Part shown: one piece after another, positions 47,210-60,453 of the stretch
How the letters are laid out: each line of letters starts with the position of its first letter
How positions within the stretch are numbered: position 1 is the first letter of the stretch
Assembly (NCBI GenBank): GCA_025403435.1
Contig: CM046337.1
Span: 2,921,501 to 2,985,500, forward strand
Direction of reading: 5' to 3'
From: Artocarpus heterophyllus
Lineage: Eukaryota > Streptophyta > Magnoliopsida > Rosales > Moraceae
Length of the DNA stretch: 64,000 nucleotides
The notes under the pieces: generated by a model
Database searches by the model: none
Told to the model about the DNA's origin: nothing
Seen by the model: the letters and a program-made list of their open reading frames with translations, nothing else
Made by a program: the position numbers and the translations under genes

Positions 47210-49315
47210 GAAAACTGCAAGTTATGCGTTATACATGCACCAAAGCCACATGTGGGATCCACCCCTTGTGACGATGCCAGGATAGGAACGCGTTCAAATA
47301 AAAAAGATAGTTGTGTCCCATGCATCATAACTTCTATAGAATGTGATTTTGCAAGAAATGTAAGAATTGATAGTTACAAGTTACAAAAGAGACGTATGGC
47401 GAGATTTATGTGTCTTGCAACTTGTCTCAAAATCTGTAGAGAAGGGTTTCTTTCTTGCTAATATGAGACTTTATGAAAGTCAAGGTAAGTCCTCTCACAG
47501 TTAATGCGAACTGTATTGGCTTTTTCTAATTTGTTTTGGTTTGCATCATACTAGAGATTCTTTAGACTGAAGAACCTGTAATTTTACACTTGTATTATCT
47601 AATGTCCTTATAAGTTGCGTGACTCGGGTATTTTATCCTTTACACCATGTTGGAATTTGTTCTTTCTAAGAATTTGGATTTTTGCTGAAAAGCTCAAGTT
47701 GTTAAGTTGCGTGTTTATTTGCATATTTAAACAACGTAAGACTGCTATTTTACCTTTTACAAAAGGAACACGCATAGCCTATTTGGAAAAGTGGTTTAAA
47801 TTATGAAATTATTTTTCAGACCAAATTTACGACAGTGTTTTCTCTTACAACATTCAAATCACAACTGATTTATGGTTCACCTTCCCTAACAGACTTCACG
47901 TTTAATCAGAACCATTGTGCACAAAAGTCTTATCCAATTTATTTGATGGCTAGAGATCCCATGCTTTTGATCCAAATAAACCTTCTCCCCTACCCTATCC
48001 TCTGCTTCAAACAGAGTAAGGATGAAATGGAAGATAGAGTACAGTGATCTACTAATTTTGCTCCTTGCACAATTTTAGACACAATTTTTTCTGGACATTT
48101 TCTTCTTTAAAAACAGAGTTGATGAAAATCAAGGGCATTTTGTGTACAATTGTATTAATTGATATAGCGGTAAGCTTAGTCTAATAGAAATGTTAACCTA
48201 TAATGTAGATGTATATTTGCGTATGGAAATTTTGTTTATTAAAAGCGTTATTAACACCCATGACCCTTGAACTTTGAAATCTTCCCTACTTTTTCTCTTG
48301 AACTTTAAAAATTACCATTTTACTATTTCAAACTTATAGATCTCCTCATTTTGTCTAATGTCTAATTTTCCACTAAAAATGACGGGAATAGACCCACATG
48401 AATCATAAGTGGGTCGTCCCTATGGATAAAACCGATATTTTATTAATATTAAGTAAAACTTATAGTTTATATTATCATTTAGAAAGTTAGGGAAAAGATA
48501 ACTTGGGATTGTCAATTTAGGATTTTGCTATTTTATGGCAGAAAGAACATTATCAAGCAATAAATAGTTTCAATGATCCCCACCTACCTCACATGGGTTT
48601 ATTTTCATCACCTTTGACTGAAAATTAGACAGAAATGACAAAGTAAGAAAATTTGAAAGTTTAAGATAGTAAAGTGATGATTTTTAAAGTTCAAGTGAGA
48701 GTTACCCCAAAGTTCAGAGGCTAGTGATATTAATAACTCTTATTAAAACAAAACATTTCCCAAATTTTCTTATTTGACCTGCAATGTTACTTCTATTATT
48801 TTTATTTTTAATATTTAATCCACTCAATCCAATCTAAATTTATTTAGGTGAAGGGTTTTTATTTTTAGATTTGATTGGATAGATCAAATTTAAAAGTAAA
48901 AATTACACTACATGGCATATTTACAAGAGTAGAATTGAAATATAGTATTTTTTAATATTTTGGAATAGCAAACTTAGGTAATAATTGATATTATAATAAG
49001 GGAGAATGAGCAAAATGTCAGATTTTTGAAACTTTTTAAAGTAAATATCAACTTTTAAAAATATTTATTGTAAATGTCAGATTTACAAAGTAAACAATTT
49101 ATTTACTATGTAAATAAAAAATACTCACATTGTAAATAATGAGGTAAATACATTGCTTACACTATATTTATTATGTGAATAAGAATTATTTATACTATAA
49201 ACAAAAGGGTAGATAAATTATTTATATCATAAATTTGATATTTATTATAAATATTTTTAAAACTTGACATTTACTACAATTAGTTTTTTTTAAAAAAGTA
49301 ACATTTCCTACAATT
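47210..49315. other. 3' flank of gene 4 and AT-rich tail of unit 2
   Basis: Collinear with 22065-24174 and ending in the second copy of the MITE-like element (about 49005-49311). No gene is recognised. Confidence 0.6.
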
Positions 49316-51488
49316 TTTGTTATAATAAAATTTTTGCTATTTATAAAATAAAATTTTTGCTATATCCAAACATAGCTAGTAAAATTATCTTATATGTGTA
49401 CTAAACTCGATCAGTGTTAAACCCCTGACAGTAATTCTTTTAAACATGCACTAATACTTATTAACTTTTTAAGCTTTTCTTTTTTCTAAAAAAATTAAGA
49501 ATTCTACGATAAAATAAGAAAAATACCATCACATTTTGCACCATCATATTGATGACATATTTTATTAACTCATATATATAAATACCCTATCAATAAGGTC
49601 ACTTTTTGAACCTTCATATTGGCGTCATGTTTTATTAACTCATATATAAATATATATATATATATATGTTTTTTTTTATTTATTTTGATGTGAATTCACT
49701 TACATTTTACGTGGAAAACAGAATACATACTACTCTATTCAGAAAACTACTTAAAAAAAATTAAAAAGTTGAAGTGCCTTGATATATATATATATATATA
49801 TATCTATATATATTTTCAATTCATTTGGATAGGAAACTTTGACCAATAAGCATAGGGTTTATATGATACAATTAATGTTCATTTCATTCTTACGGCTCCG
49901 CCTAAAAAGAAGTACATATTATATATTTTGTCTAGTGGGATATATAAATATTGATGACGAAGATAAGGCCTTCCTGAGAAGTGAGACCCAAAGAAAATTG
50001 CTGAACATGATTGCTTCTAATGTTGCGTGGTTGGTAACGATCATGATGTGCCCTTTTTTTTTTATGCATATATGTGTTAGGTATAAATTGAATTATTTCT
50101 TTTTTTTTCTTTTTTATTATTTATTTATTTATTTGTTTTTGTTTCCCTTGAGGAAGAGTGGGAAAATAGGTAAGAAGGTCGTTTCCTGACAAACGGAGGT
50201 TTTGGAAACGAAAGAAAAGAATAAATTCTACTTTGTTTTGTAGATTTGAATTCCATTTAAACTTTTTTGTTATAATATTTTCTCTTTCTCCTATTAAAAA
50301 AAATTGAATTTCCATTTAATTTTTTTGCTCAAATCCATGAACCAAACCAGTAAAAAAACTCATCATAACAGGAGAAAAGGAAAGAAAAAAAAAAGAAAAA
50401 GATATGTATCTGCTTCATTTTTTTTCTATGTGGACTTAAAAATTACTGATGAATTTGATTTCTAATATTAAGAAATTTAGGTATTAGAATAACTAGGTTA
50501 TAAAAATTAAGTAACCATCAGCTAAAATATTGTAATAGTTTTGTTACTAATTTTCAATTGGAAAGGAAATAAATTAGTCAGGAAGGCAACAATTTAAATG
50601 ATTTGATTTCGCTTTCTTATTTCTCCTAATCATATGGGACTCTAGCGTTTCTCTAGTCTAGCACCTATTGTTGCTATTATTATGATCATCATTTTTTATA
50701 TAATCATTTTTATCATTATTGTTATTGTTGTGAGTAGTTTAATTATATAAGTATATTTATTTATTAATTTATCAGACTCCATTAAAAAAGCACACCGCAA
50801 CCTGGAAATAGTGAAAGACGACTTTCACTAAAATCTTGATAAGGTCAAAGAAAGCATTCTTGTTGGAAACGTTTCAATAATACATCATTCATGAAAGAAA
50901 CTTGGTTGATATATTATAATATTATTATTAGTGTTGTGTTCTTGAGATGTTGTTGATCAGAAGAAGATCGAGAATGTTAATCACCTCATACCAATAAAAG
51001 GTCCTTGGTTATTATGACATCTAAAAGTATATTAAAAAAAAAAATAACACCTAGGGAAAAATGTCTAGAATTGAACCAATTTTAGTATGTTAAGATTTGA
51101 AATAAAGATTAAGAGGATGATTTCACATGTCACATTGAGTAAAAAATTGACTTAAAAAACTGTGTAGTTGATTAAAATTAGTTGGCATTTAATGTTTAGG
51201 TTTTAAAATATTCAAGGAGGATTTTTTTTTTCAGGCCTTATTTGGAGGAATCTTTGACATATGTGGTTGAACCTACTCACAAAGATGAATATATGGGCCC
51301 AAATGTGGTTATGTTTTTAATGAGAAGCAATTTAGTGGAAGAAACCTCATGTATTTTTACGTCTCCTTATATTCCATTGTATTTGACGTAGAAACGTCTA
51401 AAAAAGTTGCATTGAAGGTTGTTTTGTGGGTTGGAAAAAAACAACAGAGTACATGTAACGAGCAGGGCATCAATATATATACCTTAGC

Positions 51489-51521
<33 letters not shown>

Positions 51522-51533
51522 TAGAGAGAGAGT
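49316..51533. other. AT-rich unique spacer before the ESL pseudogene
   Basis: It is not part of the 23-kb repeat. It contains TA microsatellites (about 49645-49669 and 49783-49811) and a TA run followed by GA repeats (51488-51532) just before the pseudogene ATG. A 116-codon open frame at 49839-50189 contains low-complexity runs and resembles nothing I know. I see no supported gene. Confidence 0.55.
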
Positions 51534-52859
51534 ATGGAAGAAGGAGGAGTTTTGACAAGGCCTGTGATTGATGAGGCAAAGACAAGAGGTAACCCCGGTT
51601 GTTGTTCTCAACACCCTGGTTGCTCTTTGCGGCGCTCTCTTCGCTGGTTGTGTTGTAAGAACTATCATTCTAACTTAGAATTAAGATTTGCTTTCTTAAT
51701 GTACAGGGAGGCTAAAATTCAGATTGGTATATTGAGGACTATGTGACTAACAATTTGAATATTTCTGTTTCTTGGAACACAAGTTAAATTTTGAAAGTTA
51801 TTGCATTGCAGGTTGGATATACCTCACCCGCTGAATCTGGAATCATGGAAGATTTGAACTTCTCCATTGCAGCTGTACATGTCAAATATTTTCACCATCT
51901 TGAAATTTTGAAAAGTTTCAAGTCCTTGCATTTCATTGACCCTCTTTTTCCTACCTTGCAGATTTCGGTTTTTGGTCCAATTTTGACTGTTGGAGGTGTG
52001 CTAGGCGGATTAGTAAACTAGCAGATATCACAGGTCGTAGAGCTGTAAGATTTTTCACATAATTCCTCTGTTCTAGTACTCTTTGTAAACTTTAAAAATT
52101 ATGTATCTACCCAATTTGGTGATTTGAGTACTGTTTGTGACTTCTGGCTTAGGCAATGTGGTTCTCAGAAGTATTGAGTACTGCAGGGTGGCTTGCAATA
52201 GCATTTGGAAAGGTTTTCTCTTTTCTCTTTCCACAACTGATAATTAGTGTGTGATTCATTTAGAGCCTTGTACACTTCTAGGATAACTTCATGATTGAAA
52301 TTCAGTACCAACCAAGTCATGGTTTTGTCTGTGTCTGTGTTTGTGTGCTTGTATGTGTTTTTCCTTGTTTTTTTTTTTTCCTGGTTTTTCTTTGTTGAGC
52401 ATAAATCAGTTCCTGAATGAATAAGCTCATAAGCTGATAGAATGAGTTTATAACCACTTCAGATATTCCCCATAAACGTTAAGGGCTCGGCCGGAAACCT
52501 TTTGACTTTGGCAAATTGGTCATGTTACTGGATCGTCACATACACTTTTAATTTTATGACGCAGTGGAGCGCCTCAGGTAATTTAAAAGTACAAGCACAC
52601 ACCTTTATTTGTCTGCCTCCTTTTGTTCGTGTGTTTTAGTTTACTGAATCTGTCTAATGCTTAAGCTGTTAGAAAGTGGACCGACATTATATTTTATTAT
52701 TTGACATAACGGGGTATGAGCTGTGTTACTGCAGGAACATTTTTCACACACTCGGTCATTGCTGGCTCAACTGTTCTTTTCGTCGCAAAGCTAGTACCAG
52801 GGACCAAAGGAAGAACTTTAGAAGAAATACACACATCAATGTCACGTTTTCTTCAATAA
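51534..52859 (+). pseudogene. ESL sugar transporter pseudogene lacking exons 5-16
   Basis: Recognisable pieces: exon 1 (51534 to about 51652), exon 2 (51812-51874, VGYTSPAESGIMEDLNFSIA), exon 3 (51962-52044), exon 4 (52153-52212, FSEVLSTAGWLAIAFGK), exon 17 (52463-52577, [12 protein letters not shown]) and exon 18 (52735-52859, [12 protein letters not shown], ending RFLQ). Exons 5-16 are absent: exon 4 is followed within about 250 bp by exon 17. Exon 1 has lost codons in the acidic N-terminal region, so PVVVL-type sequence is out of frame with the ATG. Exon 3 lacks 7 bases where gene 6 has the NGKL codons, giving a stop after VN. It resembles gene 6 more than genes 1-4 (V-NVKG, RFLQ ending). 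It cannot encode a carrier. Confidence 0.88.
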
Positions 52860-55800
52860 TGATTCAGAATCGTGCAGAATCTTTTGCTTTTCATGTAAAT
52901 ATACGTAAATAAGACAGGAAAATTGGAAAGGTGTCGCCATATTTGGAAGGCAACAACCACCTCATGTTTCAACGGCCATGTTCCTTAAATTTTTCTCTTA
53001 TCCAAATACGTTATTTGTGTTGTCTAGTACAATTGGTATGAATAACTGTTACAAAAATAGTGTGATAAAGAACAAGAAGATATACATATTTACGTGGAAA
53101 CTCAAGATGGGAAAAAACCAAAGGTAGAGGAGAAGAAAATCAATAAACTCAAAAAAGATTATTAAGCAAAGTCGATAATCACAAACCTTAACACTATACA
53201 TCATATATAGGCGCAAACAAAACTCTAGTGTATGATATAACTTAATGAGCCCAAAACATAAAGTAAACGGTCCAAAATGTAAAGATATGTATCACCACAG
53301 ATCTCATGAAAAATCTTATATTTATTATTTCACTACAATTGTTGCACCGTAAATTTTTCGAGTCAGGCCAAAACTAAATTCAGGTCACCATACTCTAACA
53401 ATAACAAATCAAAAATTAAAATAAAGACATCATGATGAGCTTTTCTACTACAAATAGGTTTGTCATATTTGGCCGTGCCCTAATTATCCTTGCTATATGA
53501 AAAGATTTTTTTTTTTTGGGGGGAGCTATATGTAAGGTTTTAGAACGGCATCCCCTCTTAGATTTTAGTAGGTAAAACCATTATGTCTAGGTTCTTCTCC
53601 ACATTCTCACCAGGTGATCTCAGAATTAGCCTATGATTTTTTCAACTTGTATTTCGACATAAAAATATCTCCTTATTTCTTCACCGCGGATTCTCACATC
53701 ATTTTCTTGGTAAGATATTAAATCGCCATCGGAAACTTTCAAATGAGTAATGCTTCTTGCTCTGCGCGAATATGAAAGGAATGGGCCATCAAAACACCAA
53801 ATTGTCCCTTCATTTTTTATCATGGTGTCCGGGAACTAAAAAACCTTTTATTATTGTCCCCTAAAAAGAAAAATAATTATTATATCCATTTTTTATTTTA
53901 AATGAGTGATAGTTTTCATTATCACATTGCAATATGTTACGGAAATTGGCTAATCAGCTTGTCAAAGTTTATCTTTTTTAAGAAACATTAAGGCACTTAG
54001 ATAATATAAAAGAAAATACTACAGCAAAACTGATTCTCGAATTATTCCAGTTCAAACCGGTGAACCGCTGGTTAGTTGAATCGAAAAAGGACATGATCTT
54101 GGCAAGTTAGAATTGACAAAGGAATGGACAGGTAAATTAGGACCACACCACTGCATTGTCGACCATTGTGAGGAAATCGAAAAACTATATATTGTGCGTT
54201 GGGACCATTTAAGTTGTGGTCCGATTTGTTGAAAAAGAGGCCCAAAATCAGTAAAACAGCTTGGATTCTTTTTCTACAATGAATATTACAGGTTTGCCTT
54301 TTTTTTTGTATCAAATAAAAAGCACAGCAAAGAGAAAGGGACAGTTTGAAACCAGTTTTTTTCCCCCATTGTCCTCACTTGAATTCTTTTTATGATGCTA
54401 CTTATTATCCATCTTTCATTTTTTTTAAAAAAAAAAATAGATTAATAACGTCCTCACACCCCATCCCACGTAATGTAGATTTTAGAATTTAAGGGGACTC
54501 AAGTAAAACAAAAAAAGAAAACTAGTCCAAGCTTTCAATAAACATCTAACAAATGAGAGAGAGTCATGAAGTGATCGTTTCTTACCTCTATACTACCATC
54601 ACTTGTGGTTTCATCTTCTTTGGGGTTATTTTACATGTGTCACTCTTTCTATGACCATTAGATTGACACCATATTAAATAATTCAAAATATCTAGTCCAT
54701 CATACAGTTGCTATAATTCTTAATTTTCTATGTGACAAACACAAACAATTCAAAACCAAGGTTATTTGATAAGAACACTAGGAATATCTATATTTTTTTG
54801 AGAAGAACATTTGGAGAATTTGGGAAGCAGGCATTCAACTCCGTTGGCCCGCCGAAACATTGTGTCCTTACTGACACAAAGTTTATTTGTAGTTTGTAAA
54901 TATTGTATTTACGTCCTGAAATTGTATCATTAAAAAATAATTACTATATATTAAAAACATTTTAAAATATTTTATATATTGTGATGAATTTTAATTTTAT
55001 AACAATAATTTAGTCATTTATTTTAAGTTTTTCATTTTATTTTGTCAAAACCCTCAAAAGAAAACATTTTGAAATGGAATTAAAAATTAATAATATCAAT
55101 TTCGAAGTATAGAAATTAATAGCATATTTTCCACATAAAATTTAAAAAATTTTAAAAATAACTATAGTTTGTTCTTTGCCGTCATTATTTCTTTTTATAT
55201 ATTTCTAATAATAAATTCACTTTAGTATTCTGCTGCAATTTTCATTTTTGAAGGGATTTTTTTCCCGTATTGTCGTCTAGTTGACATGATATAACATAGA
55301 AAGCTAATTTCTAGATATTTATAGCAGCAGTACATGAAACTGACTATAAACCAACTCTGTCGGTCCATCTATTGAGTCCTTATAGTTGTTTTTTTTTGTG
55401 TTTGGAAATTTTATTTCAACCAATTGATTTAAAACATTGTAGTATGAAAGTTTTACATTGTAGCTTATTTTCACTTTACGCTTAATGATAAAAGATTTTA
55501 CATTGTTTGAGTTTTAAACCTGGACCAAGTTATCTATATTGACCAGAAAAGTTTTTTCATTTTGGACTAGTCCGTAGTTACTTTTAGTCATTATTAGAGG
55601 AAACCCAAAGCGGTATATATATCTATATATATATATATATATATATGGATACACACACAGATACGTATCTGTACAATAATGGCAATCTAATATTTACAAA
55701 AGGATTTCTAATTCCAGACGCAATAGGAAATAAAGGGACAATTCCCTCTAAGTACCAGTAAACAACCTCTTATAGCACTTTTTTTTTAATTATTTTTGTA

Positions 55801-56463
55801 AAGCTTGGATCTCCCAAAGAAATAAATAAAGAAAGGTACAAATGGAACGCATGTCAAGGCTAATGCAAATAATTGGAATGGATAATTTAAACCCGGAGAG
55901 TTCTTTCCCAATCATATTAAAGCTTGAGATCACTTGGAATTAAGATAAGCTTGCTTTATAATAAAAAAAATAATTATTTCTAACTTTTTAGCTTTATATT
56001 ATTGATGATCAATTTTTGGTTGTTACAAAGGTACAGTTTGTTGGAAGATGACAACAATAGTTATTAAAGACACCCCAAAAATATGCCACATAAAAGTTTG
56101 AAAGAGTCTATGAGAGTAAACGACAACGGATCTTATTGCAAATGGATATTTTATTTATTTATTTGAAAAAGAAAATTATATATATATATAGACAAGTAAA
56201 TGTTATGTTGACGTAACGATGAAGATTGATTTGAAGCCGCAAAATTATTTATGTTTTAAAGGTGCCATGCCACAATCATGTAACTGTAGGCCAAGATAAA
56301 AGCCGGGGCTTCGTCACCAAATTTTTTTTTACTCCGTAGAAGCAAACTTTTTCCATTAATTGAAACAATCACTTTCCTTTTCTTTCGTCACTAAATATTT
56401 TTTTTTTCTTTTTTCTTGTTTTTGTTTTCTAGCATGAAACTGAAGACTTTCAGAGAGAGCGAA
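52860..56463. other. Spacer upstream of ESL gene 6
   Basis: AT-rich, no gene recognised. From about 54107 onward it is homologous, with many differences, to 61010-63470 upstream of gene 7. Shared strings include AAATGAGAGAGAGTCATGAA (54551 and 61399) and ACTGTGTCCTTAC/ATTGTGTCCTTAC (about 54862 and 62147). The stretch 53040-53340, with ATTTACGTGGAAACTCAAG, might be an old LTR remnant, but no ends were found. A TA microsatellite lies at 55615-55647. Confidence 0.55.
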
Positions 56464-59400
56464 ATGGAAGAAAGACTGTTGAAAAGGCCTATGATTGATG
56501 AGGAAAATCTCAGAGAAGATGATGAAGAAACCAAAGAAAATGGCTCCTCAGCGACCCCAGTTGTTGTTCTCAGCACTTTGGTCGCTCTCTGTGGTTCTCT
56601 CTGCTCAGGCTGCATTGTAAGCCAATAATCTGAAAAGATTAGTTTGTATATATTATTACTATCCATTCCTTGGTATTATCAAAATTAAGACTTTTAGCCA
56701 ATAATATGAAAAAATTTGGTCTTGACTTATGTTTAATTGGGTCTATTGGATCATAAAATCTTTCTGTAGAGATCAATTAAGTGACAAAAGAAATTCCATT
56801 TTTCTTGAGTCACAAGTTAAAAGAACTGTTTTGAAGGTCGGAACATTTGCCTTGCAGATTGGATATTCCTCACCTGCTGAAGCTGGAATCATGAAAGACC
56901 TGGGCCTCTCTGTTGCAGACGTATGTATACGTATTCAATTATTTCATTATCTCAAAACATTTTCCGAGTCCTTTAGTTCGATTCACCCTCTTTTCCTGGT
57001 GTGCAGTACTCGGTTTTCGGTTCAGTTGTCACAGTTGGAGGAATGATTGGCGCTCTAGTGAACGGGAAACTGGCTGATCTAATAGGTCGGAGGGCAGTAA
57101 GTTTTTTTTCCGCACCATCCTTCGGTTCCAATTTCAAATGTATAGCTGATGGAATTTGGACTTTTGAAAAACTTGTGCTGTTGTCTTAAAAGACCAACAT
57201 GTTAAGTGGAGAAGCCTAATAAGTTTATAAGTTAGTGTTTCTTGTTATATTTTAACGATGTTAGACTCGAGTTTCATTTTACTCTTTACACATCCCATAA
57301 GATAGTGCTTTGTATGAGGTAACCAATCTAGTAATGAATGGATTGAGTTGCTTGTTTGAGCTTAGGTTCTGATACCATGATGAAATTTGGACTTTAAAGG
57401 CTTGTTGGGCTTCCGTTAACATGTTAAGTAAAGAGACCCAACATATTAAGATTTAGGCTCTGATTTATATCATTTAGAGGATGAGTATTGACAACAATTG
57501 CTGGTATATATTTCATTGAATAGAATTCTGTATGTATACAAAGCTATTGACCAAATAAATGGAAACTAAATATTTACAGCTGAATCAAAGCATAGCAATT
57601 ACAAGAAAATACAATTAAAGAAATAATGAGAAGATTATGTCTTGCCAGTAGCAACTTGTTGATTTGTCTGCTATTTGTCACTCTTTGGTGTAGACTATGT
57701 GGTTCTCTGAAGTGTTCTGTACCGCTGGGTGGACCACTAATAGCACTGGGAAAGGTTTCTCTTCCTTAACCCAAACCTGATCATTTTGACACGCCTTATC
57801 TGTTTCTAAGAGTTACAAATTGAGTGATATTAATTTTCCGATTTCAAGTGCCAATCCACAATGTGTGTTCTGTAGGACAATATTGAAAAATTGGAATCAA
57901 CCAAGTGAGTGTTTTGTGTTTGTCTCCTCTTGCTTGTCATAGACTGCTTGGTGGCTGGACTTCGGAAGGCTCTTGCTTGGACTCGGATACGCGATTCTCT
58001 GCTATGCGGTAATTTTCATTGCAGATAACTCTCAACAAGCATGTATTACATTCAAATAATTGTTAGCTACGCAGGTACCTATATACATTGCTGAAATAAC
58101 ACCAAAGTGCATTAGGGGAAGATATACTTCTGCTTATCAGGTAATAGTTGGACTTAATGAGCTTGAAATTAAGGGCCATTTCTATTCTTATACTATTTGG
58201 TTTCTATTTATGTAATGATTTTTTTTTTAAACTGACAGTTGATGATGTGTTGTGGGATTTCATTAATGTACTTCATTGGAAATGTTGTTAGCTGGCGCAT
58301 CTTAGCTGCAATTGGTAAATCATTTAATTTATGTTTACTTCTATCCTATAATTGGTGAATCACAATTTTATCCTAACTCTTTTTTTTTTAAAATAAAAAT
58401 TTAGGTGCCACTCCATGTCTGTTACATATATTGGGATTATTCTTCATTCCTGAGTCTCCTAGATGGCTGGTGAGTCCAATAAGATGTCTTGTTGAAAAAA
58501 GGAAGGAACCTTATTAAGCTATCCCTTGTGGATTATTCTTTATTGGTGTAATATTATTTTCAGGCAAAAATTGGTAAGCACAAAGAGCTTAAGGATGCAC
58601 TGCAGCGTCTTAGGGGAAAGAATGTTGATATCTCCAGAGAAGCAACTGAAATCATAGTATTTCTTCAACTTCCATGTTCTCATTATAGCAGTTTTACAAA
58701 TTAAAAAAAAAGGACTAAATGGTGACCCCAATATGTTGCGGCAGGATTTTACAGAAGCCTTTCAGCAGCACTCACAAAAAGTTCTAGACTTGTTCCAAAA
58801 GAGATATGCTCATGCACTCACTGTGAGTAAAGTCAAGCACAAAAGGATTAGTAATAAAAGGGTTATACTAAATGCACTTGCTAGGAGCGCGAGTGCAAGT
58901 TCTGGGCCGCTTATTGATGTGGGACCCATGTTGGTCCACAGTGGGCCTCACAAGAAACAACAACCACCCAGGTCTTGCACTCTAGCTGCTCGCCTAAGCT
59001 GTAGCTGCATATTGAGCACACTAAGAAGAAAGTTCTGTGCCTTTTCTTTTGCACATAACTTAGCTGGTAACTTGGTCTAGGTTGGAGTTGGGCTGATGGT
59101 GCTGCAACAACTTGGAGGGAATGGTGCAATTGTTTTCTACGCCAGCTCTATATTTGAAAAGGCTGGTAAGTAGAATTCTCATAAGATCCCTTTAAAATAA
59201 TTTTAATAAGTCAAACATCAAAGTTTTTTTTTTTTTTTTTTAGTTTCTAGAGAAACGTGGGTTTTTTAATTCCTGCCCGCCATCTGAAAGCTGAATATTT
59301 CACATGTTATAGGATTGTCAAGTAGTCTTGGGACTATATTAATGGCGATTATCCAGGTAGTTTCTTAATTCCTGCCTGTCACGTGAGAGTTGAGGATTCT

Positions 59401-60453
59401 GTAGAGCACATATCTCAAATGTACATGTGAACTGCAGATTCCTGCTGTTGCATTGAGTGTGCTCGTGACCGACAAATTGGGAAGGTGGCCACTTCTAATG
59501 GTGAGGAAAATATATATATATATATATATTTCCTTTTTAATTTCTCTTTCGTTATGTGCAAATGATGTCCAAGAAGTTGATAGTCATGTTCACCAATGTA
59601 TGCAGATTTCCGCGGCCGGAATGTGCTTGAGCTACATTCTTCTTGGCTTGTCATTCCTATTTCTGGTGTTTCCACATACCAAATCTAGATGCTTGTCTAT
59701 TTTCTGTTGAGGAACAAATGATCATGCTCTAATACTTTAGCTTCTTATCCACAGGACCATCACCACTTGCAGCAGCTCACTTCCATATTGGTTTATATTG
59801 CAATTCTGGTATGAACAAATACAAAATATGAAATCAAAACATAAACTTTAAAAAAAAAAAAGGTCACTTCTACATGCTTAACTTGATTTGAACGATTTAT
59901 AATCTTAAATAATCTCAAAGGTCGCTTTTTCATTCAGGGGCTTAGTGTGTCATATGTAATGGGCATGGCAGGATTACCCTGGGTTATAGTGTCAGAGGTA
60001 AAAAATATATATTTTTTTATTCTTGTTAATCTTTTTTTTTAAGCCTACTATCTTATAGATGATATCTCAATTGTTATTATTATTTAATTTCCAGATATTC
60101 CCAATAAACGTTAAGGGTTTAGCAGGAAGCCTTGTGACTTTAGCAGGCAAGTCTTGTTCTTGGATGGTTACGTACAGTTTCAATTTTATGATGTTGTGGA
60201 GCTCCTCAGGTACAAACAAAAATACTCACCAAGTTTTTTTTTTTTTTTTTCTTTTTGTCCTTTCCTTTCTGTTTCTTGGTTTTTCATAAATATTTACATA
60301 AGAAATATATATATACACTCTACTGCAGGCACATTTTTTGTCTTCTCTGTCATATGTGGCTCAACTGTTCTTTTTGTAGCCAAGCTAGTGCCCGAGACAA
60401 AAGGGAAAACTTTAGAAGAAATACAAGCATCAATTGCACGTTTGCTTCAGTAA
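56464..60453 (+). pseudogene. ERD6-like (ESL) transporter gene 6: 18 exons, single +1 frameshift in exon 4
   Basis: Second ESL subtype (N-terminus EERLLKRPMIDE, end ARLLQ). Exons: 56464-56616, 56858-56920, 57007-57096, 57694-57754, 57953-58018, 58075-58140, 58239-58314, 58405-58469, 58564-58656, 58745-58822, 59081-59165, 59313-59356, 59438-59500, 59606-59665, 59755-59808, 59938-59997, 60095-60209, 60329-60453. All junctions are GT-AG. GRRA, PESPRWL, TDKLGRWPLL and PETKGKT are present. Exon 4 is 61 bp where all relatives have 60: the segment TGGACCACTAATAGC has one extra base near 57735-57740 compared with gene 7. Read through, the frame ends at TGA 58092-58094 after about 150 residues. An upstream in-frame ATG at 56434 would add 10 residues; 56464 matches the other genes' start. 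Apart from that one base everything is intact, so this is either a very recent pseudogene or a sequence error. Confidence 0.8.
57147..57647. mobile_element. Candidate solo LTR (copia-like) in intron 3 of gene 6
   Basis: Gene 7 intron 3 is 92 bp and gene 6 intron 3 is 597 bp. The extra DNA begins TGATGGAATTTGGAC and ends CTTGCCA. It is flanked by ATAGC (57142-57146) and GTAGC (57648-57652); the empty site in gene 7 reads TGTGTAGCAACTTG. TG...CA ends with a one-mismatch 5-bp duplication fit a solo LTR. The copia assignment is a guess from the terminus. Confidence 0.65.

Larger units (their letters stand above)
24175..49315. repeat. Tandem segmental duplication, unit 2 (about 25.1 kb)
   Basis: Second copy of 918-24174. 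It starts abruptly inside insert sequence (TTCTTTATTCAGGAATGGCG) right after the AT-rich tail of unit 1, and ends at about 49315 where similarity to the unit 1 tail stops. Differences from unit 1 include a CACTA MITE at 30924-31450 in DNA absent from unit 1, a CACTA MITE at 40849-41361 and a solo LTR at 42904-43760. These account for most of the length difference. Confidence 0.9.

Noticed and set aside
49839..50189. 116-codon open frame in the unique spacer
   Set aside because: The tail is translated poly-T and TTTA repeats, and the N-terminal half resembles no family I know.
53040..53340. Possible LTR or retrotransposon remnant (ATTTACGTGGAAACTCAAG)
   Set aside because: The string resembles copia LTR interiors, but no TG...CA ends or target duplication could be found.
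58823..59080. Separate gene or element in intron 10 of gene 6 (open frames on both strands)
   Set aside because: It is flanked by proper GT and AG sites and the coding frame continues across it. It is a somewhat GC-rich intron with short inverted segments.
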